This document shows, piece after piece, positions 8,370 to 16,533 of a DNA stretch of 64,000 nucleotides. Position 1 is the stretch's first letter. Each line of letters starts with the position of its first letter. Position numbers and translations under genes: made by a program. The stretch comes from Rudanella paleaurantiibacter (GTDB taxonomy: Bacteria > Bacteroidota > Bacteroidia > Cytophagales > Spirosomataceae): positions 186,001 to 250,000 of the forward strand of contig NZ_WELI01000007.1 of assembly GCF_009184635.1 (NCBI RefSeq), in the 5' to 3' direction. The notes beneath the pieces are model-generated. The model was not told the DNA's origin. It saw nothing but the letters and a program-made list of their open reading frames with translations, and did no database searches.

Positions 8370-9476
8370 ATGTCTAATCAACCCCCGAACGATTCGTCCG
8401 GCTCACTCGACCATCTTTCCCTGCGTTATCTCCGCCGGGTACTCGATGCGTCGCACCCGACCGACGAGCCGTACGTCCTGAATGAGGTTGAAGCGTGGGT
8501 TATCCGGCGGGTACGCCGTCGTACTATCGCGCTGGCGGCTGCGTTGGGTGCCCTGGCGGTTTTGCTGTTATACCTGCCTCAGTATTTCTGGCCCGCTTTT
8601 TTTCAGGAGTTCACATTTACCATTCTGGGCGAGGGATACGATGTGCCGGTCATCTCGATTCTGTACGGCGTCCTGCTCGTATACGTAGAAGTGTACGCGC
8701 TCATGTACGTCAATCTCAACGCTATTCGGACAATTATGGCCATTTGCCAGTTTCCCCGTGCTCATGATGCGCAGTACGATCGGCACTTGAAAGCTATTGC
8801 CAGTGTAGCCTTGAGCTGGAAGTACGGTGGTATCTTTTCGTTGGGTTCCGATCCGCACTTTGGCCGACCCGGCTGGGGGCTCACGTCGTTTTTCTGGTTC
8901 AATACCGCCAAAGCGTTTGCCAGTGACCTGTTGTTGCGCACGCTGATGTTCCGGTTTCTCGGGCGGTTTGCCTTCCGGCAGTTGACCGACCTGATTGGAA
9001 TGCCTGTTTTTGCCTTCTGGAATGCCTTTGCTTCGTTTCAAATTTTGCGCGAGGCACAGATTCGGGTGATGGCCCCGTTGACTATCCGTAGTTTCGTTGA
9101 CGAGCTTCACGAAGAATTGGGGAGCGATGAAGCATTCTGTCAACTCATTCCAGAAGCTCTCCGGTGTATCGGGGTGCAACGTCGACAATACAATTACGCG
9201 CACCTGTTCCTGTTTGAGACTATCGAAGACCGTTTCGGAATCAAACTGGACACCCCCTCTGGTGAATGGTTCGACCGGGTACCTGCCTTGTCGACGGAAG
9301 CACGTAGCGGGCTTGAGCGGCTGATTATTTTTTCTGCACTTGTTGACGGACGCCTGTCATGGGCCGAAAAAAAATGCCTCGGGCGACTGCACGCTCAAGG
9401 CATTGTATCCTACACCATTGCCGATATCCGGCAGATTGGCAAACAGTATAACGATGGTAAGGGCCTTTGGGTATAG
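8370..9476 (+). CDS. Conserved integral membrane protein of unknown function
   Basis: A 368-residue protein. After a polar N-terminus with a basic stretch (VIRRVRRR) come two clear membrane helices, ALAAALGALAVLLLYLPQYF and VISILYGVLLVYVEVYALMY, then a middle region with a further amphipathic or re-entrant part (LLLRTLMFRFLGRFAF). The C-terminal 60 residues (LERLIIFSALVDGRLSWAEK) recall the small helical TerB-like fold. It resembles an uncharacterised family known from Bacteroidota and Leptospira (LBF_2804-like), but I am not sure. I prefer the ATG at 8370, since the longer start adds a Pro/Ser-rich run. It is convergent with gldE. Confidence 0.7.
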   Translation: MSNQPPNDSSGSLDHLSLRYLRRVLDASHPTDEPYVLNEVEAWVIRRVRRRTIALAAALGALAVLLLYLPQYFWPAFFQEFTFTILGEGYDVPVISILYGVLLVYVEVYALMYVNLNAIRTIMAICQFPRAHDAQYDRHLKAIASVALSWKYGGIFSLGSDPHFGRPGWGLTSFFWFNTAKAFASDLLLRTLMFRFLGRFAFRQLTDLIGMPVFAFWNAFASFQILREAQIRVMAPLTIRSFVDELHEELGSDEAFCQLIPEALRCIGVQRRQYNYAHLFLFETIEDRFGIKLDTPSGEWFDRVPALSTEARSGLERLIIFSALVDGRLSWAEKKCLGRLHAQGIVSYTIADIRQIGKQYNDGKGLWV

Positions 9477-9550
9477 CCTGTTTGCGGGTAAACGTTGAGA
9501 GCGTAGTTTATACCGTACGAAGCTATCTGAACGGTAAATTTCAGGCACGT

Positions 9551-10888
9551 TTACGAAAGAGAGAGAGGCATTTCGGTAATGCGAACCTCGTTAATGCGCT
9601 TGTTATCAGCCGATAAGACATGAAAATGAAACTGTCCGTACTGTACCTCTTCGCCAGGTTGAGGTAACCGACTAAACAGTTCGAGCAATAAGCCACCCAG
9701 CGACTCGCTATCTCCCCGAACGTCATCAAACGTAGTGGCATCTACGTCGAGAACCCGACACACATCCGTTAGAGGTAGTTTTCCTTCTACCACAACCGTA
9801 TGGTCGTCAATACGCCGAAAACCAGCCGGAGTATCGTCATCAAACTCGTCGTTGATGTCTCCGAAAATTTCTTCGATGATGTCTTCAAGCGTAACCAGCC
9901 CACGTGTGCCGCCGTATTCGTCAACTACAATGGCCATGTGCACCCGCCGACGCTGAAAGTCCTGCATCAGATCGTCTACTTTCTTTGTCTCAGGGATAAA
10001 AAAAGCGGGACGTAGCAGCGTTTGCCACGCAAAGGAATCATCGCTGTGCAGGTGGGGCAGCAAATCTTTGAGGTACAGAATTCCATCAATCTGATCGATG
10101 GTTTCTTTGAACACCGGCACCCGTGAATAGCCCGATGCATTGATCCGGCTCATGAGTTCGGAGAAAGTCAGGTCGTCTTCAAAGGCCGTAATATCCATGC
10201 GCGAGCGCATCACCTGCCGTGCGGTCAGATTGCTAAAATTGACAATTCCTTTCAGAATCTCGCGCTCTTCAACCGTGGTTTCGGACCCGGTCATTTCAAC
10301 AGCTTGATTCAATTCCTCGACGGATAGTTTGTAGCCTTGCTTGGGGAGTCGTTTGTCAATCTGCGTACTCAGGTTGACTAACATTGACGAAAGCGGCCGG
10401 AACGCCAGCAGTGCCATGCGGGCCAGCGGGGTCGTTCGGCGGGCTACGGCCAGGCTATTTTCGCTGGCAAATACTTTGGGAATAATCTCGCCAAAGAGTA
10501 CAATGACAAGGGTAAGTACAAACGTGATCCCTGATAAAACAACCGCCGACGCGTGAGCCAGCTGGGATAGCTCCCAGGTCAGATACGTCGCCATCACTAC
10601 AATGGCAATGTTCAGCAGGTTGTTGAAAATCACGAGCGAGGCCAGCAATCGACGCGGGCGGTCAAGAAGCATGGCAATGCGTCGGTCGGCCGGTGCGGCA
10701 CTTTCCCGGCACGAAGACCGGTCATCAGCAGAGAGGGTAAAAAAAGCAACTTCTGTTGCCGACACCAGCGAGGCCAGCGTCACTAACAGAAGGATGAGGG
10801 CGGCTACAGGGCCGTATGAAGTAAAATAGGTGCTCCAGACGTCGTCCGTCGGGAGCACCTGTCGAGGAAGTGGATCACCAGGGTCCAT
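9551..10888 (-). CDS. gldE: GldE-type CNNM/CBS membrane protein (gliding-associated)
   Basis: A 445-residue inner-membrane protein with the hemolysin-C/CNNM layout: a DUF21 membrane domain of about four helices (residues about 25-190, including FGEIIPKVFASE), a CBS pair (about 225-345, with MRSRMDITAFE and VVDEYGGTRGLVTLEDIIEEIFGD), and a CorC/HlyC C-terminal domain (about 360-440). Its position directly after mutY and ssb is the known genomic setting of gldE in Flavobacterium-type genomes, hence the name; GldE is needed for gliding and T9SS lipoprotein stability by unknown chemistry. The usual next gene, gldD, is absent here. A general CNNM-type ion transporter is the alternative. Confidence 0.8.
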   Translation of the reverse strand: MDPGDPLPRQVLPTDDVWSTYFTSYGPVAALILLLVTLASLVSATEVAFFTLSADDRSSCRESAAPADRRIAMLLDRPRRLLASLVIFNNLLNIAIVVMATYLTWELSQLAHASAVVLSGITFVLTLVIVLFGEIIPKVFASENSLAVARRTTPLARMALLAFRPLSSMLVNLSTQIDKRLPKQGYKLSVEELNQAVEMTGSETTVEEREILKGIVNFSNLTARQVMRSRMDITAFEDDLTFSELMSRINASGYSRVPVFKETIDQIDGILYLKDLLPHLHSDDSFAWQTLLRPAFFIPETKKVDDLMQDFQRRRVHMAIVVDEYGGTRGLVTLEDIIEEIFGDINDEFDDDTPAGFRRIDDHTVVVEGKLPLTDVCRVLDVDATTFDDVRGDSESLGGLLLELFSRLPQPGEEVQYGQFHFHVLSADNKRINEVRITEMPLSLS

Positions 10889-10919
10889 TCAGGTCAAATT
10901 AAGTAGGACAATAACAGGG

Positions 10920-11429
10920 TTAGAACGGCAAATCGTCGTCACCACTGTTTCCATCAAAAGGAGTCGGTTCGGGCTGACGGGCCTGCCGCTGTGGAGCGGG
11001 CGCTGACGGGGCCGGTGCCGCTTGTTGCTGACGCGGAGCCGGAGCGGCCTGCTGCTGGCGCGGAGCTTCGTATCCACCGTCGTTTTGGTCGCGCTCACCG
11101 GGCGAGCCCAGCAATTGCATGGTATTAGCCCGCACCCGAAGTGAGAACCGTTCTTTTCCTTCTTTATCTACCCAGGTTTCGGTCCGCAGACGGCCCTCGA
11201 TGTAAACTGGGTTTCCTTTTTTCAAATATTTCTCAGCGATCTTGGCCTGATCGTTCCATAACTCGACCCGAAACCACTCGGTTTGCTCAACCTTCTCACC
11301 ATTACGGTTGGTATACTTTTCCGTAGTGGCCACGTTAAACTGGGCAACTACGGCTCCACCGTCGAGGTAGCGGACTTCAGGATCTGCCCCTAAATTGCCA
11401 ATCAACGTGACTTTGTTCAGACTTGCCAT
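10920..11429 (-). CDS. ssb: Single-stranded DNA-binding protein
   Basis: A 169-residue SSB. The OB-fold occupies residues 1 to about 110 (MASLNKVTLIGNLGADPEVR, then EWFRVELWNDQAKIAEKYLKKG split over two conserved strands). A Gln/Ala/Pro-rich disordered linker follows, and the tail ends DDDLPF, the acidic tip that binds RecO, PriA, Pol III chi and similar partners. It protects single-stranded DNA during replication and repair. It lies between mutY and gldE with short gaps on one strand, so probably one transcript. A palindrome sits just upstream at 11454-11470. Confidence 0.95.
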   Translation of the reverse strand: MASLNKVTLIGNLGADPEVRYLDGGAVVAQFNVATTEKYTNRNGEKVEQTEWFRVELWNDQAKIAEKYLKKGNPVYIEGRLRTETWVDKEGKERFSLRVRANTMQLLGSPGERDQNDGGYEAPRQQQAAPAPRQQQAAPAPSAPAPQRQARQPEPTPFDGNSGDDDLPF

Positions 11430-11453
11430 GCTTGGTTTTGCTGGTTAAATGTA

Positions 11454-11470
11454 AAACCCACTGTGGGTTT
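11454..11470. promoter_or_regulatory. Palindrome upstream of ssb
   Basis: AAACCCAC, one T, then GTGGGTTT: a perfect 8-base inverted repeat 25 bases before the ssb start, next to a near-consensus minus-strand -7 (TAACTTTA, 11479-11486). Could be an operator or a small hairpin in the leader. Confidence 0.4.
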
Positions 11471-11497
11471 AAGCGTACTAAAGTTACTCAACGAAGC

Positions 11498-12592
11498 TCA
11501 CTTTTCCAAGTGAGTTTTCAAATAATTTACGATCAAAAGTGGCTTCGGTAAGGCCGCTACCTGATCGACCGAAAACCAGCTTAAACCATCGAATAAGTCG
11601 TCGGTCAGGCGATCGGGGACGACAAACTCATAGAATGTGGCCCGAATTCGTTGGTGTGAAAGCAACTGCGTGGCCTCGGTCGGTGCGGCAGTTTGCGTGC
11701 TGTATAGCACCAGTTTTTGGAGTTTTTCGCTCAACTCCAGTTGGCGAAACCCCGTTTTGGGTTCGTCGGTTTCCACCAGGGCAAAATCGTATAGGTTTTG
11801 CCAGATGTCGCGGTTTGTTCGCTCACGAAGAGCCAGACGATTGCCGTTTCGAAAAACGAAATAATGGAAAAATCGCTCCCGAACAGCGGCTTTTTTTGCT
11901 TTCACGGGCAACACCTGCTGCCGGCCGGTCTGGTAGGCGACACAGGGCTGTTGCAAGGGGCACAACAGGCAGTCGGGCGATGTAGGTGTACACTGAATAG
12001 CACCAAATTCCATGATGGCCTGATTGAAGGTGGCCGGGTCGTCGGCGTGGGCTATCAGCCGGGATGCCAGCGCAGCAAAACGCTTCTTTGCCGACGTGGT
12101 AGTGATGTCATCTTCGATGCCAAAGACACGGGCCAGTACCCGGTACACATTCCCGTCGACCACAGCCACCCGCTCACCAAAAGCAAAGGAAGCAATAGCG
12201 GCTGCTGTGTAGGTGCCAATACCTTTGAGGGTCAAAAGTTTATGGTATGTGCCCGGAAATAGACCTGCGTGCTCGTTAACGACCAGTTTAGCGGTCTGAT
12301 GGAGGTTGCGGGCCCGCGAATAGTACCCCAGTCCTTGCCAAAGTCGGAGGACATCACGCTCATCGGCCGCGGCCATGTGAGCCACGGTTGGGTAGGCTTC
12401 GACGAACCGTTTGTAGTACGGCATTCCCTGCGCAACGCGGGTCTGTTGGAGGATGATTTCGGACAGCCAGATGCGGTAAGGATCACGCGTATGCCGCCAG
12501 GGAAGGTCCCGTTTGTGGTGCTCATACCAATGGGCCAAAACGGGGGCAAAATTGGACTCTTCCGGTTGATTAAAGTCTGATTGTGAAGGCAA
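11498..12592 (-). CDS. mutY: A/G-specific adenine DNA glycosylase
   Basis: A 364-residue MutY that removes adenine mispaired with 8-oxoguanine. The HhH-GPD domain carries the catalytic Glu45 (SEIILQQT), the helix-hairpin-helix LKGIGTYTAAAIASFAFG and the catalytic Asp146 (VVDGNVYRV). The iron-sulfur cluster ligands are Cys201, 208, 211 and 217 in the spacing C-x6-C-x2-C-x5-C. The C-terminal NUDIX-like domain (about 230-360) recognises 8-oxoG. First gene of the mutY-ssb-gldE block. Assignment is secure. Confidence 0.95.
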   Translation of the reverse strand: MPSQSDFNQPEESNFAPVLAHWYEHHKRDLPWRHTRDPYRIWLSEIILQQTRVAQGMPYYKRFVEAYPTVAHMAAADERDVLRLWQGLGYYSRARNLHQTAKLVVNEHAGLFPGTYHKLLTLKGIGTYTAAAIASFAFGERVAVVDGNVYRVLARVFGIEDDITTTSAKKRFAALASRLIAHADDPATFNQAIMEFGAIQCTPTSPDCLLCPLQQPCVAYQTGRQQVLPVKAKKAAVRERFFHYFVFRNGNRLALRERTNRDIWQNLYDFALVETDEPKTGFRQLELSEKLQKLVLYSTQTAAPTEATQLLSHQRIRATFYEFVVPDRLTDDLFDGLSWFSVDQVAALPKPLLIVNYLKTHLEK

Positions 12593-12641
12593 AATATTAA
12601 GAGCAATAAGACGTTAGGTGGAAAAACAGTGAGCAGGACTT

Positions 12642-12671
12642 TTTGATTTTGGGCGGAAAGCTCTACCTTTG
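12642..12671 (+). promoter_or_regulatory. Promoter of the HU-like gene
   Basis: TTTG at 12642-12645 (a second at 12648-12651), 18 bases, then TACCTTTG at 12664-12671. This is the Bacteroidota housekeeping promoter pattern; start predicted near 12678, about 55 bases before the gene. Confidence 0.6.
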
Positions 12672-12733
12672 TACTCCCATTTTTGACACCTGAATTTTCA
12701 ACAACTCAGTAAACGTTAAAGTTTTAATAAGTC

Positions 12734-13033
12734 GTGACGAAAGCAGACGTAATCGCAGAAATCTCCGAGAAAACCGGGATCGACAAGGCGGAAGTAACGC
12801 ACACGTTAGAGACCTTTTTCACGGTGGTGAAGGAGTCGCTGGCCAAAGAGGAGCCGATTTACGTGAGAGGGTTTGGCAGCTTCATCAATAAGAAGAGAGC
12901 TAAGAAGGTCGCCCGGAATATTTCCAAAAATACGGCCATGGTAATCGATGAACATTTTATCCCCAGCTTTAAGCCGGCTAAAATTTTTGTTGAGCAGGTA
13001 AAATCAAGCGTGAAAAACGCCACGGTTGAGTAA
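12734..13033 (+). CDS. HU/IHF-family DNA-binding protein
   Basis: A 99-residue nucleoid protein of the HU/IHF fold: two helices (TKADVIAEISEKTGIDKAEV), then the beta arms with YVRGFGSFINKKRAKK and the C-terminal FKPAKIFVEQV. It bends and compacts DNA. The start must be the GTG at 12734, because the frame is closed by TAA three bases before the preceding GTC codon. It is preceded by a good promoter and followed by a strong terminator, so it is a single-gene unit. The arm lacks the exact R-N-P tip I would expect of canonical HU, so it may be a divergent paralogue. Confidence 0.9.
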   Translation: MTKADVIAEISEKTGIDKAEVTHTLETFFTVVKESLAKEEPIYVRGFGSFINKKRAKKVARNISKNTAMVIDEHFIPSFKPAKIFVEQVKSSVKNATVE

Positions 13034-13043
13034 TCAACCGCAT

Positions 13044-13088
13044 CGTTTCATCCGGCGGACGAATTAATCCGCCGGATGAAACGTTTTT
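13044..13088 (+). terminator. Rho-independent terminator after the HU-like gene
   Basis: Arms 13044-13059 and 13068-13083 pair perfectly over 16 bases, followed by TTTTT. Confidence 0.95.
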
Positions 13089-13155
13089 AATGGAAACGTC
13101 AGAATAGCGATGTTTTTTTGCCAAACGAACATTCATCGTCAGACAATTTCCACCT

Positions 13156-13995
13156 ATGAACAAACCAATTCTGCTTGTTGTCGGTCTTGCTTCGCTGCTC
13201 ACGGTTGGCTTGTATAGCCTGCCGAAAGGGGTTGTGCAAAACACCAATAAGCAGTTGAGTACACAAGAAGGCGGTGGGCGAACTACTACCGCCAAAGCCG
13301 AAAATGCTTCGGCAGCCGGATCGGCGATGGAGCACAACGCTCCGTTATCGCCCGAACAGGAAAAGAAGCGTTCGGCTTTGCTAACGGCTTATGCCTCGGC
13401 AACAGATAAAGCCAAACCTACCGAAACACTCGTCGAGTTTTTCCGCTCGGTAAGCCGTTTTGATAGTGCAGCGTATTACGCTGGTCAGCTTGCTACGGCA
13501 CAGCCGACGGAGCCCAACCTGTTGCGTGCGGGCGATTTATACTTTGAAGCATACGGCTTTGCCGTTGACGATAAAAAATCGGCCGACCTGGGGCAAAAGA
13601 CGAGAGATTTCTATCAGAAAGCTCTTGACAAAAACCCTGACCTGCTGCTGGCGAAAGCCAACATGGCCATGACGTACGTGAGTACGCAAACGCCAATGCA
13701 GGGTATTATGCTGTTGCGCGAAGTACTGCAGCAAGACCCAACCAACGAGGTTGCCTTGTTTAATTTGGGTCTGCTCTCGATGCGCTCAAACCAGTACGAC
13801 CGGGCGATTGAGCGGTTCCGGCAGATTCTGACCGTGAATCCGAACAGCCGCAAGGCTCGTTTCTATCTGGGCGTTAGCCTGGTTGAGAAAGGCGAGAAAG
13901 CAGAAGCGCAGAAAATTCTTGCCGAGGTGAAAGCCACGGAGAAAGACCCGCAGATTCTGGCTGCTGTAAAAGAGCTGGAAGAGCGGATGAAGTAA
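13156..13995 (+). CDS. TPR-repeat protein with N-terminal membrane anchor
   Basis: A 279-residue protein: an N-terminal hydrophobic segment (ILLVVGLASLLTVGLYSL) that is a membrane anchor or uncleaved signal, an Ala/Thr/Ser linker, then about four to five TPR units between residues 75 and 279, with typical spacing such as NEVALFNLGLLSMRSNQYDR and ARFYLGVSLVEKGEKAEAQK. It is likely periplasmic. In Bacteroidota a gene of this kind is usually found between an HU gene and RNase G, as here. The role is unknown; a scaffold is the default reading of TPRs. Confidence 0.8.
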   Translation: MNKPILLVVGLASLLTVGLYSLPKGVVQNTNKQLSTQEGGGRTTTAKAENASAAGSAMEHNAPLSPEQEKKRSALLTAYASATDKAKPTETLVEFFRSVSRFDSAAYYAGQLATAQPTEPNLLRAGDLYFEAYGFAVDDKKSADLGQKTRDFYQKALDKNPDLLLAKANMAMTYVSTQTPMQGIMLLREVLQQDPTNEVALFNLGLLSMRSNQYDRAIERFRQILTVNPNSRKARFYLGVSLVEKGEKAEAQKILAEVKATEKDPQILAAVKELEERMK

Positions 13996-14100
13996 CATTG
14001 TAGTTTGCAGTTTACGGTTTGTAGTTGTTGAAGAAGAACGTGAACGAGTTTCATGGCCTAACTGAAAACAGTGAACTTAAAACTGAAAACATAAATAGGG
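13996..14100. repeat. Degenerate word-repeat hairpin upstream of the mS38-like micro-gene
   Basis: Left part (14000-14027) repeats words like gtagtttgcagtttac; right part (about 14059-14090) repeats the complement, aactgaaaacagtgaac. Together they can form a long imperfect stem. Same style as 14253-14320, 55441-55504 and 56026-56116. Confidence 0.6.
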
Positions 14101-14151
14101 CGCCCGGGTGGGTGGCCGACAAATCAAATAACCATTAAACACGTTTTTACT

Positions 14152-14241
14152 ATGCCTTGCGGTAAAAAAAGAAAACGCCATAAGATCGCTACCCACAAGC
14201 GGAAGAAGCGTCTCCGGAAGAATCGGCACAAGAAAAAGTAA
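14152..14241 (+). CDS. 29-residue basic micro-protein, AURKAIP1/COX24 (mS38-like)
   Basis: ATG at 14152 opens a 29-codon frame whose product starts MPCGKKRKRHKIATHKRKKR and ends in KNRHKKK; about 60 percent of residues are Lys, Arg or His. This matches the short AURKAIP1/COX24 C-terminal domain proteins known from Bacteroidota, relatives of the mitochondrial small-subunit ribosomal protein mS38, so it is probably a ribosome-bound peptide (family knowledge plus inference). It lies between the TPR gene and RNase G and has a word-repeat hairpin on each side. Its length explains why gene finders often miss it. The conserved sequence and sharp codon use make it real. Confidence 0.8.
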   Translation: MPCGKKRKRHKIATHKRKKRLRKNRHKKK

Positions 14242-14252
14242 TTTACAGTGAA

Positions 14253-14320
14253 CAGTGAGCAACGAGCAACTAACAGTAAACAGATTCATCTGCTTACCGT
14301 TGGTTGCTCGCTGTTCACTG
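14253..14320. repeat. Long stem-loop of degenerate words between the micro-gene and rng
   Basis: Arms 14253-14285 and 14288-14320 (33 bases each) are complementary at 28 positions and separated by only two bases. Words such as acagtgaacagt and gagcaac recur, and a further copy (ttagttgttcactgtttac) follows to 14339. No T-run, so not a simple terminator; it lies in the RNase G leader. Confidence 0.75.
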
Positions 14321-14372
14321 TTAGTTGTTCACTGTTTACTTCCATCGCCATCTCTAACCGTGTCTTCATCTG

Positions 14373-15935
14373 GTGAGTAATGAATTAGTTATCAGTTCGA
14401 CTCAGAAAGGTGATCGGATTGCCCTCTTGCAGGACAAGAGGTTGCTCGAATATCACATCGAAGAGTCCGACAGCAGCTTTACGGTTGGCGATTTATACTT
14501 AGGCACAATAAAGAAGCTATCATCGGGTCTGAATGCCGCGTTTGTGGATGTAGGACACGAAAAGGATGGGTTTCTGCATTATCAGGATTTAGGGCCGAAC
14601 ATTAATTCGTTCCTCAAATTTACTAAGGATGCTATCGCCAAACGGGTTGATACCGGCCGGCTCAATGGTTTCAAAATGGAGCCGGAGATCGATAAAATCG
14701 GCAAAATCGATAAGGTATTAACAAAGGGTGCGCCGATCTTGGTGCAAGTTGTAAAAGAGCCTATTTCAACAAAAGGTCCGCGGTTATCGTGCGATATTTC
14801 GATTGCCGGCCGGTACTTGGTACTGGTGCCTTTTGCCAACGGAGTTAATATTTCCAAAAAAATCACCGACCGGGCCGAACGTTCGCGGTTGCTCCGGTTG
14901 ATGTCGTCGCTGAAGCCCCAAAACTTCGGCGTGATTGTCCGGACGGTAGCGGCCGGGCGTGAGGTGGAAGAATTGGATCGAGATCTGCAAACCTCCCTCG
15001 AAAAGTGGGATACTGCCATCAAGACCCTCCGCGATGCCAAACCCCGTGATCGGGTGTTGGGCGAAATGAACCGGGCTTCGTCTATTCTTCGCGATATGCT
15101 GAACGAATCGTTCGACAGCATTACGGTCGATACCCGCGAAGCATTCGACGACATTAAGCACTTTATTCACACGATTGCTCCCGAAAAAGAACGCATTGTC
15201 AAGCTTCATGCGGGAAAAAACAAAGTCTTCGAGGCCCTTGGGTTAGAAAAGCAGTTAAAGTCGCTGTTTGGGCGGTCGGTAAGTTTGCCGGGTGGGGGAT
15301 ACCTTATCATTGAGCATACCGAAGCGCTGCACGTGATTGACGTCAATAGCGGTAATAAGTCTAACTCCGAAGAGGATCAGGAAGCAACGGCCGTGAGCGT
15401 AAACCGTGAGGCCGCTAAAGAAATTGCCCGCCAACTGCGGTTGCGCGATATGGGCGGAATTATTGTGGTGGACTTCATTGACATGAAGCGCGCCGAAAAT
15501 AAGAAGCTGGTGTATGACCTGATGCGCGACGAAATGCGCACTGACCGGTCGAAATACACCATTTTGCCCTTGACCAAGTTTGGTCTGATGCAGATTACCC
15601 GGCAGCGTGTCCGGCCCGAAATGAATGTGACCACCCGCGAGGTGTGCCCCACCTGCAACGGTACCGGTACCATTCAGGCGAGCGTATTGGTGACCGACGT
15701 GATCGAGAATAACCTTGATTATATCCTAACCAAGCAAAACGAGCGCGGTATTAGTATTGTGCTGCACCCGTTCCTGCATGCGTACTTCAGCAAAGGGATT
15801 CTCTCGCGGCAGTGGCAGTGGTACATGAAGTACAAAACCTGGGTGAAACTGGTTAAAGACAGCTCGTTCGGGATTATGGATTTCCGGTTCCTGACTAAGT
15901 CAGGCGAAGAGATTGAAATTACAGCCGGGAGTTAA
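14373..15935 (+). CDS. rng: Ribonuclease E/G family endoribonuclease
   Basis: A 520-residue RNase G-type enzyme that cuts single-stranded AU-rich RNA in rRNA and mRNA maturation. An S1-like domain with VGDLYLGTIKKLSSGLNAAF and VGHEKDGFLH opens the protein (about 35-130). The DNase I-like catalytic domain has VIDVNSGN (about residue 320) and IIVVDFIDM (about 365), supplying the metal-binding aspartates. The Zn-link CPTC is near 425. The start is a GTG at 14373, since no ATG fits the conserved N-terminus. The leader contains the stem-loop at 14253-14320, which could feed autoregulation, as RNase E genes in other phyla do (inference). Confidence 0.95.
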   Translation: MSNELVISSTQKGDRIALLQDKRLLEYHIEESDSSFTVGDLYLGTIKKLSSGLNAAFVDVGHEKDGFLHYQDLGPNINSFLKFTKDAIAKRVDTGRLNGFKMEPEIDKIGKIDKVLTKGAPILVQVVKEPISTKGPRLSCDISIAGRYLVLVPFANGVNISKKITDRAERSRLLRLMSSLKPQNFGVIVRTVAAGREVEELDRDLQTSLEKWDTAIKTLRDAKPRDRVLGEMNRASSILRDMLNESFDSITVDTREAFDDIKHFIHTIAPEKERIVKLHAGKNKVFEALGLEKQLKSLFGRSVSLPGGGYLIIEHTEALHVIDVNSGNKSNSEEDQEATAVSVNREAAKEIARQLRLRDMGGIIVVDFIDMKRAENKKLVYDLMRDEMRTDRSKYTILPLTKFGLMQITRQRVRPEMNVTTREVCPTCNGTGTIQASVLVTDVIENNLDYILTKQNERGISIVLHPFLHAYFSKGILSRQWQWYMKYKTWVKLVKDSSFGIMDFRFLTKSGEEIEITAGS

Positions 15936-15951
15936 CAGGCTCACTGGCTAA

Positions 15952-15987
15952 CCAAAAAAGGCAACCCATCCGGGTTGCCTTTTTTGG
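15952..15987. terminator. Terminator after rng
   Basis: Perfect 16-base arms 15952-15967 and 15972-15987 with a four-base loop and a T-tract. Confidence 0.95.
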
Positions 15988-16093
15988 TTTTTAGATGGCC
16001 AATCGTAGCGACCTGACAAATGATATACTGCTCAACCACTGACATTGAAGCTCGTGAATAGACACCCTTAAATTTATTTAGAAAGATTTTAAA

Positions 16094-16124
16094 TTGGTGC
16101 CAACTACGATTATCTTTGCACCAA
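16094..16124 (+). promoter_or_regulatory. Promoter with flanking inverted repeat, for the gene at 16145
   Basis: The -7 element TATCTTTG lies at 16111-16118. TTGGTGC (16094-16100) and GCACCAA (16118-16124) form a perfect 7-base inverted repeat that brackets it, as an operator would. The predicted start near 16125 supports the ATG at 16145. Confidence 0.5.
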
Positions 16125-16144
16125 CAAAGCGCATCGGTAATCTT

Positions 16145-16501
16145 ATGCACGCTCAGAGCTATCAAACGGAGCTTTACAAAAACGAACGGGGAGTAACTTG
16201 GCAGTGCGATCTCACAAACACGATTGTCATTGATTTTGAACCGTTTCGTATCCGGCTACGCCTACCTGACTTTAATACGTTTCGGCGTAAAGTAAACGGC
16301 ATTGATATCCGGGCCATGCTGTTTGATTTGTCGGACGCGGCCGATTATCAAGTTCTCGAAGCACCCAAAGCGCAATCGGCATACCGCCTGACATTATGCG
16401 AGCTGATTCAGCTACGCGACCTGCTCAATGGAACTCGCTTTGCCCTTGAACTTAGTTCACTCCTGCACGAGACCCTCGGAGAAATAGTAATAACTGACTG
16501 A
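16145..16501 (+). CDS. Small conserved protein of unknown function upstream of ferritin
   Basis: A 118-residue soluble protein without signal or membrane segment. It begins MHAQSYQTELYKNERGVTWQ and has the segments FRIRLRLPDFNTFRRKVNGI and LCELIQLRDLLNGTRFALEL. The order of mixed strands followed by C-terminal helices suggests a small alpha/beta fold. I do not recognise a named family. An in-frame ATG at 16094 lies upstream of the promoter element, so I use 16145. It is followed by a hairpin terminator and then ferritin on the same strand; a role in iron or redox control is only a guess from that neighbour. Confidence 0.7.
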   Translation: MHAQSYQTELYKNERGVTWQCDLTNTIVIDFEPFRIRLRLPDFNTFRRKVNGIDIRAMLFDLSDAADYQVLEAPKAQSAYRLTLCELIQLRDLLNGTRFALELSSLLHETLGEIVITD

Positions 16502-16533
16502 TACAGAACTTGTATTAGACTGTTTCTAAATTT

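Noticed and set aside
9477-9550. Possible terminator between the membrane protein gene and gldE
   Set aside because: Only a 6-base inverted repeat (TACCGT/ACGGTA) without T-run; too weak to list.
13996-14342. Considered as tRNA or other stable RNA genes because of strong folding
   Set aside because: No cloverleaf, no conserved T-loop or anticodon arm; sequence is simple word repeats.
15941-16165. Short minus-strand frame across the rng terminator
   Set aside because: Its 3' part is the terminator stem itself and the promoter of the next gene lies inside it.
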